Made by a program: the position numbers and the translations under genes
Source: Acidothermus sp.
GTDB lineage: Bacteria; Actinomycetota; Actinomycetes; Acidothermales; Acidothermaceae
Direction: 5' to 3'
Length of the DNA stretch: 64,000 nt
NCBI GenBank assembly: GCA_023512015.1
Contig: JAIMAI010000010.1
Location: forward strand, 1-64,000
Notes under the pieces: generated by a model
Seen by the model: the letters and a program-made list of their open reading frames with translations, nothing else
Told to the model about the DNA's origin: nothing
Database searches by the model: none
Shown here: piece after piece, positions 8,688 through 19,379 of the stretch
Position numbering within the stretch: the stretch's first letter is position 1
How the letters are laid out: each line of letters opens with the position of its first letter

Positions 8688-9416
8688 TCAGTTCTCGGCA
8701 GCCGCAGCCAAAGCTTCGCGAACGGTAAAGCTGCCCGCGTACAGCGCTTTCCCGATGATGAGCCCCTCGACCCCGAGCGGAACGAGCGACGCGACCGCAC
8801 GGACGTCGTCCAAGCTCGCGATACCGCCGCTCGCCACCACGGGCCGGTCCGTGGCGGCACAGACCTGCCGGAGCAACTCGAGGTTCGGCCCCCCGAGAGT
8901 ACCGTCGCGCTCCACGTCGGTCACCACGTAACGGGCGCACCCGTCGGCGTCCAGGCGAGCCAGGACGTCGAACACGTCCCCTCCCTCGCGGGTCCACCCC
9001 CGCGCCGCAAGCCGCCGTCCGCGGACGTCCAACCCCACCGCGATTTTCTCCCCGTACTCGGCGATGACGCGGCGCACCCATTCGGGATTCTCCAGCGCCG
9101 CGGTGCCGATGTTCACCCGCGCGCATCCGGTGGCGAGGGCGGCGCGCAACGAATCGTCGTCCCGGATACCGCCGGACAACTCGACCGCGATGTCCAGTTT
9201 GGCGACGACTTCGGCCAAGACCTCCCGATTGGAGCCGCGGCCGAACGCCGCGTCGAGGTCGACCAAATGCACCCAGCGGGCACCTTGTTCCTGCCAGGCA
9301 AGGGCAGCCGCAAGCGGCGAACCGTACCGGGTCTCGGTACCCGCTTCCCCACGGACCAGCCGCACCGCCTGCCCCCCGGCGACATCGACCGCCGGCAGGA
9401 TTTCCAATCCGCTCAC
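8688..9416 (-). CDS. priA: Phosphoribosyl isomerase A (HisA/TrpF bifunctional)
   Basis: TIM-barrel isomerase of histidine biosynthesis converting ProFAR to PRFAR; in actinobacteria without trpF the same enzyme also isomerises PRA for tryptophan. Visible motifs: [23 protein letters not shown] at the N-terminus with the catalytic Asp, [39 protein letters not shown] and [15 protein letters not shown] 9416 overlaps the hisH stop (GTGA) and gives 242 aa, the usual size; the ORF-track start would overlap hisH more. The bifunctional call is from taxonomy, not from a residue test. Confidence 0.9.
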   Translation of the reverse strand: MSGLEILPAVDVAGGQAVRLVRGEAGTETRYGSPLAAALAWQEQGARWVHLVDLDAAFGRGSNREVLAEVVAKLDIAVELSGGIRDDDSLRAALATGCARVNIGTAALENPEWVRRVIAEYGEKIAVGLDVRGRRLAARGWTREGGDVFDVLARLDADGCARYVVTDVERDGTLGGPNLELLRQVCAATDRPVVASGGIASLDDVRAVASLVPLGVEGLIIGKALYAGSFTVREALAAAAEN

Positions 9417-10027
9417 GCCCACGCCTCCAACCAATTCCGCAGCACGGCCGCTCCCGCATCACCGGATTTCTCCGGATGGAACTGCGTCCCGACGACCACG
9501 CCGTCCTCGGCGGCCGCCAGGAAACGATCTGCGTCGTAGCGGCACCACGTCGCCGTCGGCGCCGCGTCGTGCGGGGCGTACGAATGCACGAAATAGAAAC
9601 GTTCGTGTTCGACCCCGCGGAACAGCACACTACCGTCCGAAGCCGCGACGGTGTTCCACCCCATGTGGGGCAGGATCGAAGCCCGCAATTGTTCGACTCC
9701 GCCCGGCCAGAAACCGATGCCGTCGCTGCGCACCCCGTGCTCGACCCCGAAACCGAACAATACCTGGAATCCCACGCAAATCCCGAAGATCGGGCGGCGG
9801 GTCTCCAGCCGCTTGCGTAACACCTCAACGGCTCCGACCCGCGTCAGCCCGCTCATGCACGCGGCGAAAGCCCCAACCCCGGGCACCACCAGGCCGTCGG
9901 CGTCCAACGCCTCGTCGGCGTCCGCGCTGATACGGACGTCGGCGCCGACCCGTTCCAGCGCACGCTGCGCCGAACGCACATTCCCCGACCCGTAGTCGAG
10001 GACGACGACCCGCGGCCTCCTACGCAC
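9413..10027 (-). CDS. hisH: Imidazole glycerol phosphate synthase, glutaminase subunit
   Basis: Class I glutamine amidotransferase that supplies ammonia to HisF. The triad is complete: Cys84 in [10 protein letters not shown], and His184 and Glu186 in [10 protein letters not shown]. The oxyanion-strand glycines are present in VVPGVGAF. The nucleophile loop reads GICVGFQ instead of the common GICMGMQ, a conservative change. At 204 aa it has normal length. Its partner hisF is not in this window; priA follows directly with a 4-bp overlap. Confidence 0.92.
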   Translation of the reverse strand: MRRRPRVVVLDYGSGNVRSAQRALERVGADVRISADADEALDADGLVVPGVGAFAACMSGLTRVGAVEVLRKRLETRRPIFGICVGFQVLFGFGVEHGVRSDGIGFWPGGVEQLRASILPHMGWNTVAASDGSVLFRGVEHERFYFVHSYAPHDAAPTATWCRYDADRFLAAAEDGVVVGTQFHPEKSGDAGAAVLRNWLEAWA

Positions 10028-10060
10028 ACCCTCTCCCCGACGGCGTGTTACTCGGCGTCC

Positions 10061-10645
10061 TCACAGCACGCCCTTGGTACTCGGGATTCCGGGACCACCG
10101 TCGAGACGCACCGCGTCCCGCAACGCTCGCGCCACGGCCTTGAATTGCGCTTCGGTGACGTGGTGGGCGTTACGCCCTTCCAACACCCTGATGTGCAGGC
10201 ACATCTGCGCCTGCGCGACGAACGATTCCCAGATGTGGCGGGTGAGGGTCGTTTCGTAAGTGCCGATCAACTCGACGATCGGCGGTTCCACATGGACCAA
10301 ATACGGTCGACCCGACACATCCACGGCGACCTGGCAGAGGGTTTCGTCGAGCGGCACCAACGCGTCACCGAACCGACGAATCCCCGATTTGTCACCCAAC
10401 GCCTCACGGAACGCCTGCCCGAGGGCCAGCGCGGTGTCCTCGACCGTGTGGTGGGCGTCGACGTCGAGGTCCCCGTGGGCCGTAACGTAAAGGTCGAACC
10501 CGCCGTGTTTGCCGAGCTGAGCCAGCATGTGGTCGAAGAACGGCACTCCGGTGGAAATGCTCACCTCACCCGTACCGTCGAGGTGGAGGGTGACCGTGAC
10601 CGTGCTCTCCTTGGTAGCCCGGTGCACTTTGGCGACTCGGCTCAT
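10061..10645 (-). CDS. hisB: Imidazoleglycerol-phosphate dehydratase
   Basis: Sixth step of histidine synthesis, dehydrating IGP to imidazole-acetol phosphate. The 194-aa monofunctional form has both Mn-binding repeats: FFDHMLAQLGKHGGFDL, DVDAHHTVEDTALALG, and in the second half HIWESFVAQAQMCLHI and RNAHHVTEAQFKAVARAL. There is no N-terminal phosphatase domain, as usual in actinobacteria. The start overlaps the hisC stop (ATGA); hisH follows after 33 bp. Confidence 0.95.
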   Translation of the reverse strand: MSRVAKVHRATKESTVTVTLHLDGTGEVSISTGVPFFDHMLAQLGKHGGFDLYVTAHGDLDVDAHHTVEDTALALGQAFREALGDKSGIRRFGDALVPLDETLCQVAVDVSGRPYLVHVEPPIVELIGTYETTLTRHIWESFVAQAQMCLHIRVLEGRNAHHVTEAQFKAVARALRDAVRLDGGPGIPSTKGVL

Positions 10646-11784
10646 CGCACGAACTCCTCACGTCGTGCCGGAGAAGCGACTGCGAGGAACGCCTCGCGAA
10701 AGGCGGCCATCTCCTCCGGCGTCCCGATGCTGACCCGCAGCCATCCCTGCGGACCAGTCTCCCGCACCAGCACTCCCCGGTCGACCAATCGCTGCCACAC
10801 CTCGTGAGAATCCTGGAAAATTCCGGTAAGCACGAAATTGGCGTCGGAATCGGCGACGGTGAATCCTTCAGACCGCAGCCAGGCCACCATCGCGTCACGT
10901 TCCGCACGGATCGCCGCGACCTGGGCGAGCAATTCATCGGCGTGCGCCAGCGCGACCCGTGCGACGGCCTGGGTCACCGAGGAAAGGTGGTACGGCAGCC
11001 GGACGATCCGAAGCCCGTTCACGATTCGGGAATCCGCCACGAGATATCCGAGCCGCACCCCCGCAGCGGCGAAAGCCTTGCTCATGGTGCGGGTCACGAC
11101 CAGATTCGCCAACTCGTCGAGGAGGGTCAGCGCACTCGGCGTCCCCGGACGGCGGAACTCCGCGTACGCCTCGTCGACGACGACCAGGCCGTTGTGCTCC
11201 GCCGCCGCTTCCGCGATCGCCCGCGTGACCTCCAGCGGAAGAGCCGTCCCGGTCGGGTTGTTCGGCGACGCCAGCAACGTCACCGCCGGCTGGTGGCGAC
11301 GCACCGCCGCCACCGCCGCGTCGGCGTCCACGGTGAAATCCGCGCGTCGCGGCTCGGTCACGTAGCGAGTGAACGTGTCGCGACAATATTGCGGATACAT
11401 CGAATACGTAGGGGAAAAACCGAGGGCACAGCGGTCCGGGCCACCGAAGGCCAGCAGCAGTTGGTGGAGGATTTCGTTGGATCCGTTCGCCGCCCAGACC
11501 CGATCCACGTCGACGGTCACGCCTTCGGTATGCGCCAGATACCCGGCCAAATCGGCCCGCAAAACCGTCGCCTCACGATCCGGGTAACGGTTGAGGCCGC
11601 CCGCGATTCTCCCGATTTCCTCGGCCATGTCGGCGACCACCGCGGGCGGCGGCGGGTACGGATTTTCGTTGGTGTTGAGCCGAACCGCCACCGCCAACTG
11701 AGGAGCGCCGTAGGGCTCCTCCCCCACCAGATCGGCCCGAAGCGGCGGAGTGAACCGCGGCGGAGGAGCGAATTCCGGGCTCAT
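10642..11784 (-). CDS. hisC: Histidinol-phosphate aminotransferase
   Basis: PLP-dependent fold-type I aminotransferase, 380 aa. Substrate and cofactor motifs seen: [14 protein letters not shown] at the N-terminus, [38 protein letters not shown] and the PLP-lysine segment [16 protein letters not shown]. It overlaps hisD upstream and hisB downstream by 4 bp each, so the three are translationally coupled. Some actinobacterial HisC enzymes also act on aromatic keto acids; this cannot be judged here. Confidence 0.94.
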   Translation of the reverse strand: MSPEFAPPPRFTPPLRADLVGEEPYGAPQLAVAVRLNTNENPYPPPPAVVADMAEEIGRIAGGLNRYPDREATVLRADLAGYLAHTEGVTVDVDRVWAANGSNEILHQLLLAFGGPDRCALGFSPTYSMYPQYCRDTFTRYVTEPRRADFTVDADAAVAAVRRHQPAVTLLASPNNPTGTALPLEVTRAIAEAAAEHNGLVVVDEAYAEFRRPGTPSALTLLDELANLVVTRTMSKAFAAAGVRLGYLVADSRIVNGLRIVRLPYHLSSVTQAVARVALAHADELLAQVAAIRAERDAMVAWLRSEGFTVADSDANFVLTGIFQDSHEVWQRLVDRGVLVRETGPQGWLRVSIGTPEEMAAFREAFLAVASPARREEFVR

Positions 11785-13106
11785 CGGGGAACCCTCGCAC
11801 GGACGGCGGCCACGTGCGCCCCCAAATCCTCCGCGCCTCCGAGCGCATCGATCGGCTCGGCGACCGCAGCAAGAGCGTCCCTGCTCGCGTGGACTTCGTG
11901 GACCATGCGCAGGAAGGAGAACACCGAAAGGCCGCCCGTGAACCGGGCCGTCCCCCCGGTCGGCAGCACGTGATTGGAACCGGCGAGATAATCACCGAGA
12001 CTCACCGGCGCGAACGGGCCGACGAAAATCGCCCCCGCATTGCGAACGCGGCGGGCTACCTGCTCGGCGTCGGCGGTGAGGATTTCCAGGTGCTCGGCCG
12101 CCCACGCGTCCACCACCGCCACACCCGCATCGACGTCCGCGACGAGCACCGCCGTCCCCTGGCCGCGCAACGCGGCGCGCACCCGCTCGGAATGCGGCGT
12201 CGTCGGTACGAGGCGGGACAATTCGGCGTCCACCGCATCGAGAAGGCCGGGTGAATCCGTCACCAGAACACAAGCGGCGAGCTCGTCATGCTCCGCCTGC
12301 GCCACCAGATCCGCCGCCACATACGCAGGATCCGCGCCGTCGTCCGCGAGAATCGCGATTTCGGTCGGGCCCGCTTCGGCGTCGATGCCGACGGTCCCGC
12401 GCACCACCCGTTTGGCGGCCGCCACGTAGACGTTCCCGGGGCCGGTGACGACGTCCACCGGTTCGACGTGCTCGCCCTGCTCGGCGCTGCTGCCGTAGGC
12501 AAGCAACGCGACCGCCTGGGCACCGCCGACCGCGTACACCTCCTCCACCCCAAGCAGGCCGCACGCCGCCAGCACCGCCGCGTGCGGCAACCCGCCGTTC
12601 GTCCGCTGCGGCGGTGAGACCACCGCGATCGATTCCACTCCGGCGACCTGAGCCGGGACGACGTTCATCACCACGCTGCTCGGGTAGGCGACGAGACCCC
12701 CGGGGACGTACAGCCCCACCCGACGGACCGGCACCCACCGTTCGACCACCCGGGCGCCCTCGCCGACGGTCACCGTGACGTCGCGGGGACGTTGCGCCTC
12801 GTGGACCAACCGGACCCGCCGGGCGGCTTCGATCAACGCCGCACGCACCGGACCGTCCAGCGCCTCGGCCGCAGCGGCGATCGCCTCCCGCGGCACCCGC
12901 AGCCGCTCCAGCTCCACGCCGTCGAACCGCTTGGTGATCTCCCGGACGGCGGCGGCTCCCCGCTCCGCCACCTCGGCGCACAGCGGGCGGACGGCGTCCA
13001 GCGCGGCCTCGACGTCCAGCCGGGCGCGCGGGAGGAAGCGGCGTAGTTCGGCGGCCGGGGGAACGCCGTCACGGAGATCGACGCGGCGTAGCCACTGATC
13101 GGTCAC
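11781..13106 (-). CDS. hisD: Histidinol dehydrogenase
   Basis: Zinc and NAD enzyme oxidising L-histidinol to histidine, last step of the pathway. Motifs include [69 protein letters not shown] and the C-terminal [17 protein letters not shown] 13106 has GAGAGG about 6 bases upstream and yields 441 aa, the family length; the 40-codon upstream extension in the ORF track is not family-like. First gene of hisDCBH-priA. Confidence 0.95.
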   Translation of the reverse strand: MTDQWLRRVDLRDGVPPAAELRRFLPRARLDVEAALDAVRPLCAEVAERGAAAVREITKRFDGVELERLRVPREAIAAAAEALDGPVRAALIEAARRVRLVHEAQRPRDVTVTVGEGARVVERWVPVRRVGLYVPGGLVAYPSSVVMNVVPAQVAGVESIAVVSPPQRTNGGLPHAAVLAACGLLGVEEVYAVGGAQAVALLAYGSSAEQGEHVEPVDVVTGPGNVYVAAAKRVVRGTVGIDAEAGPTEIAILADDGADPAYVAADLVAQAEHDELAACVLVTDSPGLLDAVDAELSRLVPTTPHSERVRAALRGQGTAVLVADVDAGVAVVDAWAAEHLEILTADAEQVARRVRNAGAIFVGPFAPVSLGDYLAGSNHVLPTGGTARFTGGLSVFSFLRMVHEVHASRDALAAVAEPIDALGGAEDLGAHVAAVRARVPR

Positions 13107-13238
13107 GATGTGCCTCTCGATGCCCTCGACTCGCAGGGACGCGGAAAAGCCTACCGAGGAAGCGCGGACCAGCCGCGGACGACCAGCCTGCGCGGTTTTC
13201 GCGGAAACTGCCGGGCGCTGGCGACCCACCGTGCAGTG

Positions 13239-13823
13239 TCAGCGTTTTTCGGTGACCACCGAGACGACGAGGACGACCAAGACGGCGATCAGCGGCCAAG
13301 CCATCAGGAACGGCTGGGCCTGCAACTGAAGGAAATAGTGGTGGGTACCGGCAGTGGCCTCGGCGGCCCATCGGTGTGCCGGCCCACCGCTGATCCACAT
13401 TCCCAACCACGACATGAGGTACGACGCCCCGACACCGCCCGCGGCCATCGCCACCGCGACCGCCGTGCCCCGATGACGACCGAGGAGCATCGCGATCCCT
13501 CCGCAGAGCACCCCGGCGACCACGGCGATGAAGAGGAAGGTCATGTCCGCGGCCACGAACGCCCGCGGCTCGGAGCCGACGATCGACACCTGGTGGGACG
13601 CCGTCACCGATGCGGTCGCCCTGGGCGCGAGCGCTACCCAAATCAGCGCCGCGAAGACTCCGAGGGGCAGCAGGGCGAGGGTGCCGAGCAGCGCGGTCCA
13701 GTAGTCGGCCGGTTCGAGGAGCGGACGGGCGGGCTCCGCCGCTTGCGGCACGTCACTGCGGTACGGCGCCGGGCGGGGCCCGGGGTACGGCGTCCACGGG
13801 GGCGTTGGCTCGGTCTCGCTCAC
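13239..13823 (-). CDS. Uncharacterised four-helix membrane protein
   Basis: 194 aa. A proline-rich cytoplasmic N-terminus (PPWTPYPGPRPAPYRS) precedes four hydrophobic segments at about residues 42-65, 90-113, 120-140 and 170-190. The outer loop between helices 1 and 2 is about 25 residues and carries no obvious motif. The layout is reminiscent of DUF2567-type actinobacterial proteins, but I do not assert that family. It follows the ABC permease by 12 bp on the same strand and probably belongs to that operon, ahead of hisD. Confidence 0.7.
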   Translation of the reverse strand: MSETEPTPPWTPYPGPRPAPYRSDVPQAAEPARPLLEPADYWTALLGTLALLPLGVFAALIWVALAPRATASVTASHQVSIVGSEPRAFVAADMTFLFIAVVAGVLCGGIAMLLGRHRGTAVAVAMAAGGVGASYLMSWLGMWISGGPAHRWAAEATAGTHHYFLQLQAQPFLMAWPLIAVLVVLVVSVVTEKR

Positions 13824-13835
13824 CCAACCCTCGCT

Positions 13836-14663
13836 TCAGATTCGAACGGCACGCCGGTACGCCCAGGTAGCACAGGCCAGAGCCAAGATACAGACCCCGA
13901 CGCAGATCCCGAGGTCGGTACTGATCGCCGTCCAATCGGGGCGGACCCGCAGCGCCTCCCCGAAGGCGTCGACCGCGTACGTCGAGGGCACGAATATCCG
14001 CACGACCCGCAGCAGCTCCGGCAGCCGGGACGCCGGCACCAAACCGAAGAACATCACCACCGCCATGCCGAGCTGCCCTGCGACCGTGGCGATTTCCTGC
14101 CGCGCAGGCAAAAGGCCGAGGATCGCGCCGAGCCCGGCCAGCGAAATTCCGGCCAGCACCACCACGGGGACGATGACCCAAATGTGGGCAAGCGGCAGCC
14201 CGTAGAAAATCGCGCCGCCGACGGCGACCAGCAGCGTGCCGGGCACCGTGAACGCCGACCACGCCGCGGCGGTGCCCAGCACGAGAGCGGACGCCGGAAT
14301 CGGCAGCGCCGCGAAATAGTCGAGCGCCCCGGTCGCTTTGAGTAGCCCGAAACGTTGGGCGAGTAAATTCAACGCGACGAAGGAAACCACGGTGACCGCC
14401 GAGCCGGAGACCACCGACTGCACGGTGATGTCGCTGCGGGTCGCGACCAGCCCTTTGAGCAGCACCACCAGCCCGACCGATTGCACCGTGGCCGCAAGGA
14501 AAATCGGGATCGCCCCGGCACGGGCCCGGCCCAGTTGCCCCACGAGGATCGCGCCGAGCGCGGCGAGGAATCGTGGACGCGTCGGAATCACGGAATTCGC
14601 CGACGATCCCGACACGGCGGGCAACGGACCCGGGAGGCGCGAGGAAGCAATATCGGCGGTCAC
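13836..14663 (-). CDS. ABC-2 type transporter permease
   Basis: 275 aa with six predicted helices, of the ABC-2/DrrB-like export class. FLAALGAILVGQLGRARAGAIPIF starts the core; a long helix pair around FVALNLLAQRFGLLKATGALDYFAALPIP is typical of permeases that partner drug or lipid export ATPases. GTG 14663 overlaps the ATPase stop (GTGA), whereas the ORF-track N-terminus is only the ATPase gene read in another frame. Substrate unknown. Confidence 0.82.
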   Translation of the reverse strand: MTADIASSRLPGPLPAVSGSSANSVIPTRPRFLAALGAILVGQLGRARAGAIPIFLAATVQSVGLVVLLKGLVATRSDITVQSVVSGSAVTVVSFVALNLLAQRFGLLKATGALDYFAALPIPASALVLGTAAAWSAFTVPGTLLVAVGGAIFYGLPLAHIWVIVPVVVLAGISLAGLGAILGLLPARQEIATVAGQLGMAVVMFFGLVPASRLPELLRVVRIFVPSTYAVDAFGEALRVRPDWTAISTDLGICVGVCILALACATWAYRRAVRI

Positions 14664-15661
14664 GTGCGGTCCAAGGACTCGTGGCCGCCGAAAGCGACGT
14701 AGACGTCTTCCAGCGACGGGGTACTGAGGGCGAAATCGTCGAGGAATTCCAGCAGCGGCCCGGCGGTGACCTCGGTGACCACAGCGCGGGCTTCGGGCGC
14801 GGGCAGCCGCAACGCCCAGCGCCGTCCCCGCACCTGCGCCGCCGACCGCAGACGAGCGATGAGCGGATCGCGCTCGGGAGGATCCCGGCGCCACGCGAGC
14901 TCGACGTGAAGGGTGTCGCCGAAGCGGGCCTTGAGCTCCCCCGGCGTACCGCTCGCGATGACCCGCCCGCGGTCGAGGATCGCGACGTCGTCCAACACCG
15001 TCTCCGCTTCGATCACGTTGTGGGTGACGAGTACGACCGTGCACCCCCGGCCCGAGCGTCGGCGTTCCACGGCGTCCCAGACCGCCCGGCGGGCAGTCGG
15101 GTCCAACCCGGTGGTCGGCTCGTCGAGCACCAGAATCGGTCGTTCCCCGGCCAACGCCGTCGCGAAGGCCGCGAGGCGCCGTTGCCCGCCGGAGAGTTTT
15201 CCGATCGGACGGCGGGCCAGTGCCGTCAAATTCAATTCGTCGAGAATGCCTGCGGCCACGGCCCGAGCCTGCGCCCGCGGCACGCCGCGTAGCCGAGCGG
15301 TCGTGTCGATGGCCTGCGCGACTGTGAGGTCGGCAAGCGCCGCGTCTTCCTGCGGTAGATACGCGACGAAACGGCCGGCGAGCTGCGGCCTGCCCACGAG
15401 ATCGTGGCCGAAGAGTCGGATGGATCCGGCGTCCGGGCGGCTCAGCCCCACGAGCTGGCGCACCAAAGTGGTCTTCCCGGCGCCGTTCGGTCCGAGAACG
15501 CCGAAGATACGCCCCGCGTCGATCCGCAAGTCGATTCCGGCCGATGCGGTCACCGTGGTGCCGCGGCTTCGGTACCGCTTGACCACACCCCTGACGTCGA
15601 ATGCGGCGGAAACAGGCGGCGCGACGGCGGCGGTCAGCGGACCGGCAAGGTTGCTCATCAC
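14660..15661 (-). CDS. ABC transporter ATP-binding protein (export type)
   Basis: 333 aa. Walker A GPNGAGKTTLVRQL, signature LSGGQRRLAAFATAL, Walker B ILVLDEPTTGLDP and switch His in VLVTHNV are all intact. A C-terminal extension of about 90 residues after the cassette (RFGDTLHVELAWRRDP...) is common in DrrA/CcmA-like ATPases of ABC-2 exporters. It is coupled to the permease by a 4-bp overlap. Two palindromic 11-bp repeats lie 50-70 bp upstream. Confidence 0.88.
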   Translation of the reverse strand: MMSNLAGPLTAAVAPPVSAAFDVRGVVKRYRSRGTTVTASAGIDLRIDAGRIFGVLGPNGAGKTTLVRQLVGLSRPDAGSIRLFGHDLVGRPQLAGRFVAYLPQEDAALADLTVAQAIDTTARLRGVPRAQARAVAAGILDELNLTALARRPIGKLSGGQRRLAAFATALAGERPILVLDEPTTGLDPTARRAVWDAVERRRSGRGCTVVLVTHNVIEAETVLDDVAILDRGRVIASGTPGELKARFGDTLHVELAWRRDPPERDPLIARLRSAAQVRGRRWALRLPAPEARAVVTEVTAGPLLEFLDDFALSTPSLEDVYVAFGGHESLDRT

Positions 15662-15710
15662 CCTCAGGCTACGTACGTGAGCGGGGTCACCCGTCCGTCG
15701 GGCGGGTCCG

Positions 15711-15732
15711 GGCGAGCGCTCGGCGAGCGCTC
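15711..15732. repeat. Two tandem 11-bp palindromic repeats upstream of the ABC operon
   Basis: GGCGAGCGCTC occurs twice head to tail. Each copy contains the perfect 8-bp palindrome GAGCGCTC, so two symmetrical half-turn sites sit one helical turn apart, 50-71 bp before the ATPase start. A third partial AGCG run follows. It could be a regulator site for the exporter operon, or a chance GC-rich repeat. Confidence 0.4.
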
Positions 15733-15766
15733 AGCGTTCAGCGATCGGTCGGCCTCCGGCGAGTGG

Positions 15767-18700
15767 TCAACGTTCGGCGAAACACGCCGGCCCAAGCAAT
15801 TCCTTCAGGTCCCCCATCAGCGCCGGGGTGGGGTCGACCCTCAGCCGGTCGTCGAGGCGGACGACGGTGGTGCGCTCTCCGTTACGGAGCGCCAGCCTCA
15901 CCTCGGTGGGACCGGGATGTGTGGCGAGGATTTCCCGCAGCCGGGTGACCAGCGGGGGGACGCACCGTGAGACCGGGAGTTGCAGCACGATCGGGGCGCG
16001 CCGTGCACCGGAGAGATCGGGGACGACGAGCTCGGACGCGATGATCGTGGGCACGTCGTCGCGGCGATTGAGCCGTCCCTTCACGCAGACGATCGCGTCT
16101 TGGGTGAGCAGGGTCCCGTACTGCTGGTACGCCTGGGGGAAGAAGAGCACCTCAATGGCGCCGTCGAGGTCTTCGATGACCGCAACCGCCCACGGGCTGC
16201 CCTGTTTCGTGATGCGCCGGGTCAACGAAGCGACGATCCCCCCGATCGTCACCTGCGCGCCGTCGGGACGGTCGTCATCACCGACCAGGTCGGCGATGGA
16301 GCAGTCAACCATGCGGGCGAGCAGATGGTCGACCCCGAGCAGCGGATGGTCGCTCACGTACAAGCCGAGCATTTCGCGTTCGGCGGCGAGCAGCACCGAT
16401 TTCTCCCATTCGTCGCCAGGTACGTCGACCGGGTGGACGAACGGAGCCGCCTCGGCGTCCTCCCCGCCGAAGAGGTCGAATTGTCCGACGGCCCGCGCCC
16501 GTTTCGTCTCCATCACCGAGTCGATGACGTCGGCGTGGACGGCGAGCAGTCCGCGTCGGGTATGGCCGAGGGAGTCGAATGCCCCCGCCTTGATGAGGGA
16601 TTCGACGACCTTCTTGTTGCAGACCACCGGCTCGACCTTGGCGAGGAAATCGAAGAAATCGGTGAAACGACCCTTGGACCGCCGTGTTTCGATAATGGAG
16701 GCGACGACGTTCTCCCCCACGTTACGGATCGCCGAGAGGCCGAAACGGATGTCGTCGCCCCGCGGGGTGAAGGTGGCGTCTGATTCGTTGACGTCGGGGG
16801 GGAGCACCTTGATGCCCATGCGCCGGCACTCGTGGAGGTAGAGCGCCGACTTGTCCTTGTCGTCCTTGACGCTGGTGAGCAGCGCGGCCATGTACTCGGC
16901 GGGGTAATTTGCCTTGAGATAGGCGGTCCAGTAGCTCACCAGCCCGTAGCCGGCGGTGTGCGCCTTGTTGAACGCATAATCCGAGAAAGGAACGAGGATG
17001 TCCCAAAGGGTGCGGATTGCGTCTTCGCTGTAGCCGTTCTTGCGCATCCCTTCGGAGAACGGGATGTACTCCTTGTCGAGGATTTCCTTCTTCTTCTTGC
17101 CCATCGCCCGCCGCAGCAGGTCGGCCTGCCCGAGGGTGTAGCCGGCGACGCGCTGGGCGATCGCGATGACCTGCTCCTGGTAGACGATGACTCCGTAGGT
17201 GTCGTCGAGGATGTCGGCCAAAGGCTCGGCCAGCTCGGGGTGAATCGGTTCGACCGGTTTACGCCCGTTCTTGCGGTCGGCGTATTCGTTGTGCGCGTTG
17301 GCGCCCATCGGGCCGGGCCGGTACAGCGCGAGGACGGCGGAAATGTCCTCGAAATTGTCCGGGCGCATGGAACGCAGCAGGGCGCGCATGGGTCCGCCGT
17401 CCAACTGGAAGACGCCGAGGGTGTCGCCCCGCTGCAGGAGTTCGTACGTCGCGGGATCGTCGAGCGGAAGCTCCTCCAGGACGAGCTCGATACCCCGATT
17501 GGCCTTGATACCGGCGAGGCAATCGTCGAGGACGGTCAGGTTGCGCAGACCCAGGAAATCCATCTTGAGCAGCCCGAGGGCCTCACACGCGCCCATGTCG
17601 AACTGGGTGATGATGGCACCGTCCTGCTCGCGCCGCTGGATGGGGATGACGTCGAGCAGCGGCTCGCGGGAGAGGATGACGCCGGCGGCATGCACCCCCC
17701 ACTGTCGTTTGAGCCCTTCGAGGTTGCGCGCGGTGTCGACGATTTTCCGGACGTCCGGATCGGCTTCGTAGACGGAGCGGAATTCGGCGGCTTCCGGATA
17801 GCGTGGATGCGCCGGGTCGAAGATGGCGGCCAGCGGCATGTCGCGTCCCATCACCGCCGGCGGCATGAGTTTCGTGATCCGATCGGACGTCGAGTAGGGG
17901 TATCCGAGGACGCGCGCGGAATCCTTGATGGCCTGCTTCGCTTTGATCGTGCCGTAGGTGATGATTTGGGCGACGTGGTCCTCGCCGTATTTCTCGGTGG
18001 CGTAGCGGATCATGTCGCCCCGGCGACGTTCGTCGAAGTCGATGTCGATGTCGGGCATCGAAACGCGCTCGGGGTTGAGGAACCGCTCGAAGAGCAGCTT
18101 GTGTTTGATGGGATCGAGTTCGGTGATCCCGAGCGCCCAGGCCACCATCGACCCCGCAGCGCTGCCGCGGCCCGGCCCGACCCGGATGCCGTTCTCCTTG
18201 GCGTAGCGAACGAGGTCGGCGACCACGAGGAAATACCCCGGAAAACCCATCTGGCAGATGACCTTGAGCTCGTAGTCGGCCTGTTCCCGGTAGGCATCCG
18301 GTACCCCGGATGGGAATCGACGCTGCAAGCCGGCTTCGACCTGCTTGACCAGCCAGGATTCCTCGGTCTCACCGGCGGGTACCGGGAACCGCGGCATGAG
18401 GTTCGCGCCCTCGGCGAATTCCACCCGCACGCGCTCGGCGATGAGCAGCGTGTTGTCGCAGGCTTCGGGAAAATCACGCCAGAGTTCCCGCATCTGCTCG
18501 GGTGACTTGAGGTAAAACTCTTTGGCGTCGAATTTGAAACGGTTCGGGTCGGCCAAGGTCTTGCCGGTCTGCACGCAGAGCAGCACCTCGTGGGCTTCCC
18601 AGTCGGCGGCGTAGGTGTAGTGCAGGTCGTTCGTCGCAAGCAACGGCAGCCGCAGATCTCGGGCGATACGCAGGAGGTCTTCACGCACCCGCCGTTCGAT

Positions 18701-19291
18701 CTCCAAACCGTGGTCCATGAGTTCGCAGAAGAAATTCTCCGGACCGAAGATGTCGCGGTAATCCGCTGCGGCTTGGCGTGCGGCTTCGTAGCGGCCCTGC
18801 TGCAGCAAGCGGTTCACCTCACTGCTCGGGCACCCCGTGGTGGCGATGATGCCTTTTGCGTAGGTGGCAAGGAGTTCACGGTCCATACGGGGCTTGTAGT
18901 AGTACCCCTCCAGGCTGGCCAAGCTGGAGAGGCGAAAGAGGTTGTGCATGCCTTCGGTGTTCTCAGCCAGCAACGTCATGTGGGTGTACATCTCGCCGGC
19001 GTTGTCGTCACCCACGCCGGCGGCGCCGAGGCTGGCTTTCTTGCGTTCGAAACGGCTGCCGGGCGCGAGATACCCTTCCATCCCGATGATGGGGTTGATC
19101 CCGCGAGCCTTCGCTTGCTTGTAGAAATCGTAAGCGCCGTAGACATTTCCGTGATCGGTGATGGCGATCGCGGGCATACCCATGGCCCCGGCTTCGGTGA
19201 GCAAGTCCTTGATCCGCGCCGCACCGTCGAGCATCGAGTACTCGGTGTGCACGTGCAGATGAACGAAGCTCTCCCTACGCCCGCCTGGCAT
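15767..19291 (-). CDS. dnaE: DNA polymerase III alpha subunit
   Basis: Replicative C-family polymerase, 1174 aa. The N-terminal PHP domain is recognisable from [15 protein letters not shown] and [14 protein letters not shown]; in actinobacteria this domain can be the proofreading exonuclease. The palm carries [14 protein letters not shown] and the catalytic [12 protein letters not shown]. The fingers include [27 protein letters not shown], and an OB fold near the C-terminus shows [21 protein letters not shown] 19291 is preceded by GGAGGGGAGTCTC, a strong site, so the ORF-track start 21 bases earlier is not used. It is transcribed away from bioF. Confidence 0.96.
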   Translation of the reverse strand: MPGGRRESFVHLHVHTEYSMLDGAARIKDLLTEAGAMGMPAIAITDHGNVYGAYDFYKQAKARGINPIIGMEGYLAPGSRFERKKASLGAAGVGDDNAGEMYTHMTLLAENTEGMHNLFRLSSLASLEGYYYKPRMDRELLATYAKGIIATTGCPSSEVNRLLQQGRYEAARQAAADYRDIFGPENFFCELMDHGLEIERRVREDLLRIARDLRLPLLATNDLHYTYAADWEAHEVLLCVQTGKTLADPNRFKFDAKEFYLKSPEQMRELWRDFPEACDNTLLIAERVRVEFAEGANLMPRFPVPAGETEESWLVKQVEAGLQRRFPSGVPDAYREQADYELKVICQMGFPGYFLVVADLVRYAKENGIRVGPGRGSAAGSMVAWALGITELDPIKHKLLFERFLNPERVSMPDIDIDFDERRRGDMIRYATEKYGEDHVAQIITYGTIKAKQAIKDSARVLGYPYSTSDRITKLMPPAVMGRDMPLAAIFDPAHPRYPEAAEFRSVYEADPDVRKIVDTARNLEGLKRQWGVHAAGVILSREPLLDVIPIQRREQDGAIITQFDMGACEALGLLKMDFLGLRNLTVLDDCLAGIKANRGIELVLEELPLDDPATYELLQRGDTLGVFQLDGGPMRALLRSMRPDNFEDISAVLALYRPGPMGANAHNEYADRKNGRKPVEPIHPELAEPLADILDDTYGVIVYQEQVIAIAQRVAGYTLGQADLLRRAMGKKKKEILDKEYIPFSEGMRKNGYSEDAIRTLWDILVPFSDYAFNKAHTAGYGLVSYWTAYLKANYPAEYMAALLTSVKDDKDKSALYLHECRRMGIKVLPPDVNESDATFTPRGDDIRFGLSAIRNVGENVVASIIETRRSKGRFTDFFDFLAKVEPVVCNKKVVESLIKAGAFDSLGHTRRGLLAVHADVIDSVMETKRARAVGQFDLFGGEDAEAAPFVHPVDVPGDEWEKSVLLAAEREMLGLYVSDHPLLGVDHLLARMVDCSIADLVGDDDRPDGAQVTIGGIVASLTRRITKQGSPWAVAVIEDLDGAIEVLFFPQAYQQYGTLLTQDAIVCVKGRLNRRDDVPTIIASELVVPDLSGARRAPIVLQLPVSRCVPPLVTRLREILATHPGPTEVRLALRNGERTTVVRLDDRLRVDPTPALMGDLKELLGPACFAER

Positions 19292-19379
19292 GAGACTCCC
19301 CTCCGGCCACATTCAACCGGAGTGAGCCTAGCCTGCGGTGCACCGACACCGAAGCTCCCTGCGCAGATAGGCTCCTGCT

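Noticed and set aside
13110-14345. 411-aa plus ORF opposite the membrane protein and permease
   Set aside because: His/Arg/Gln-rich antisense frame without a recognisable domain.
16832-18505. 557-aa plus ORF opposite dnaE
   Set aside because: Antisense of the polymerase; composition follows the complementary codons only.
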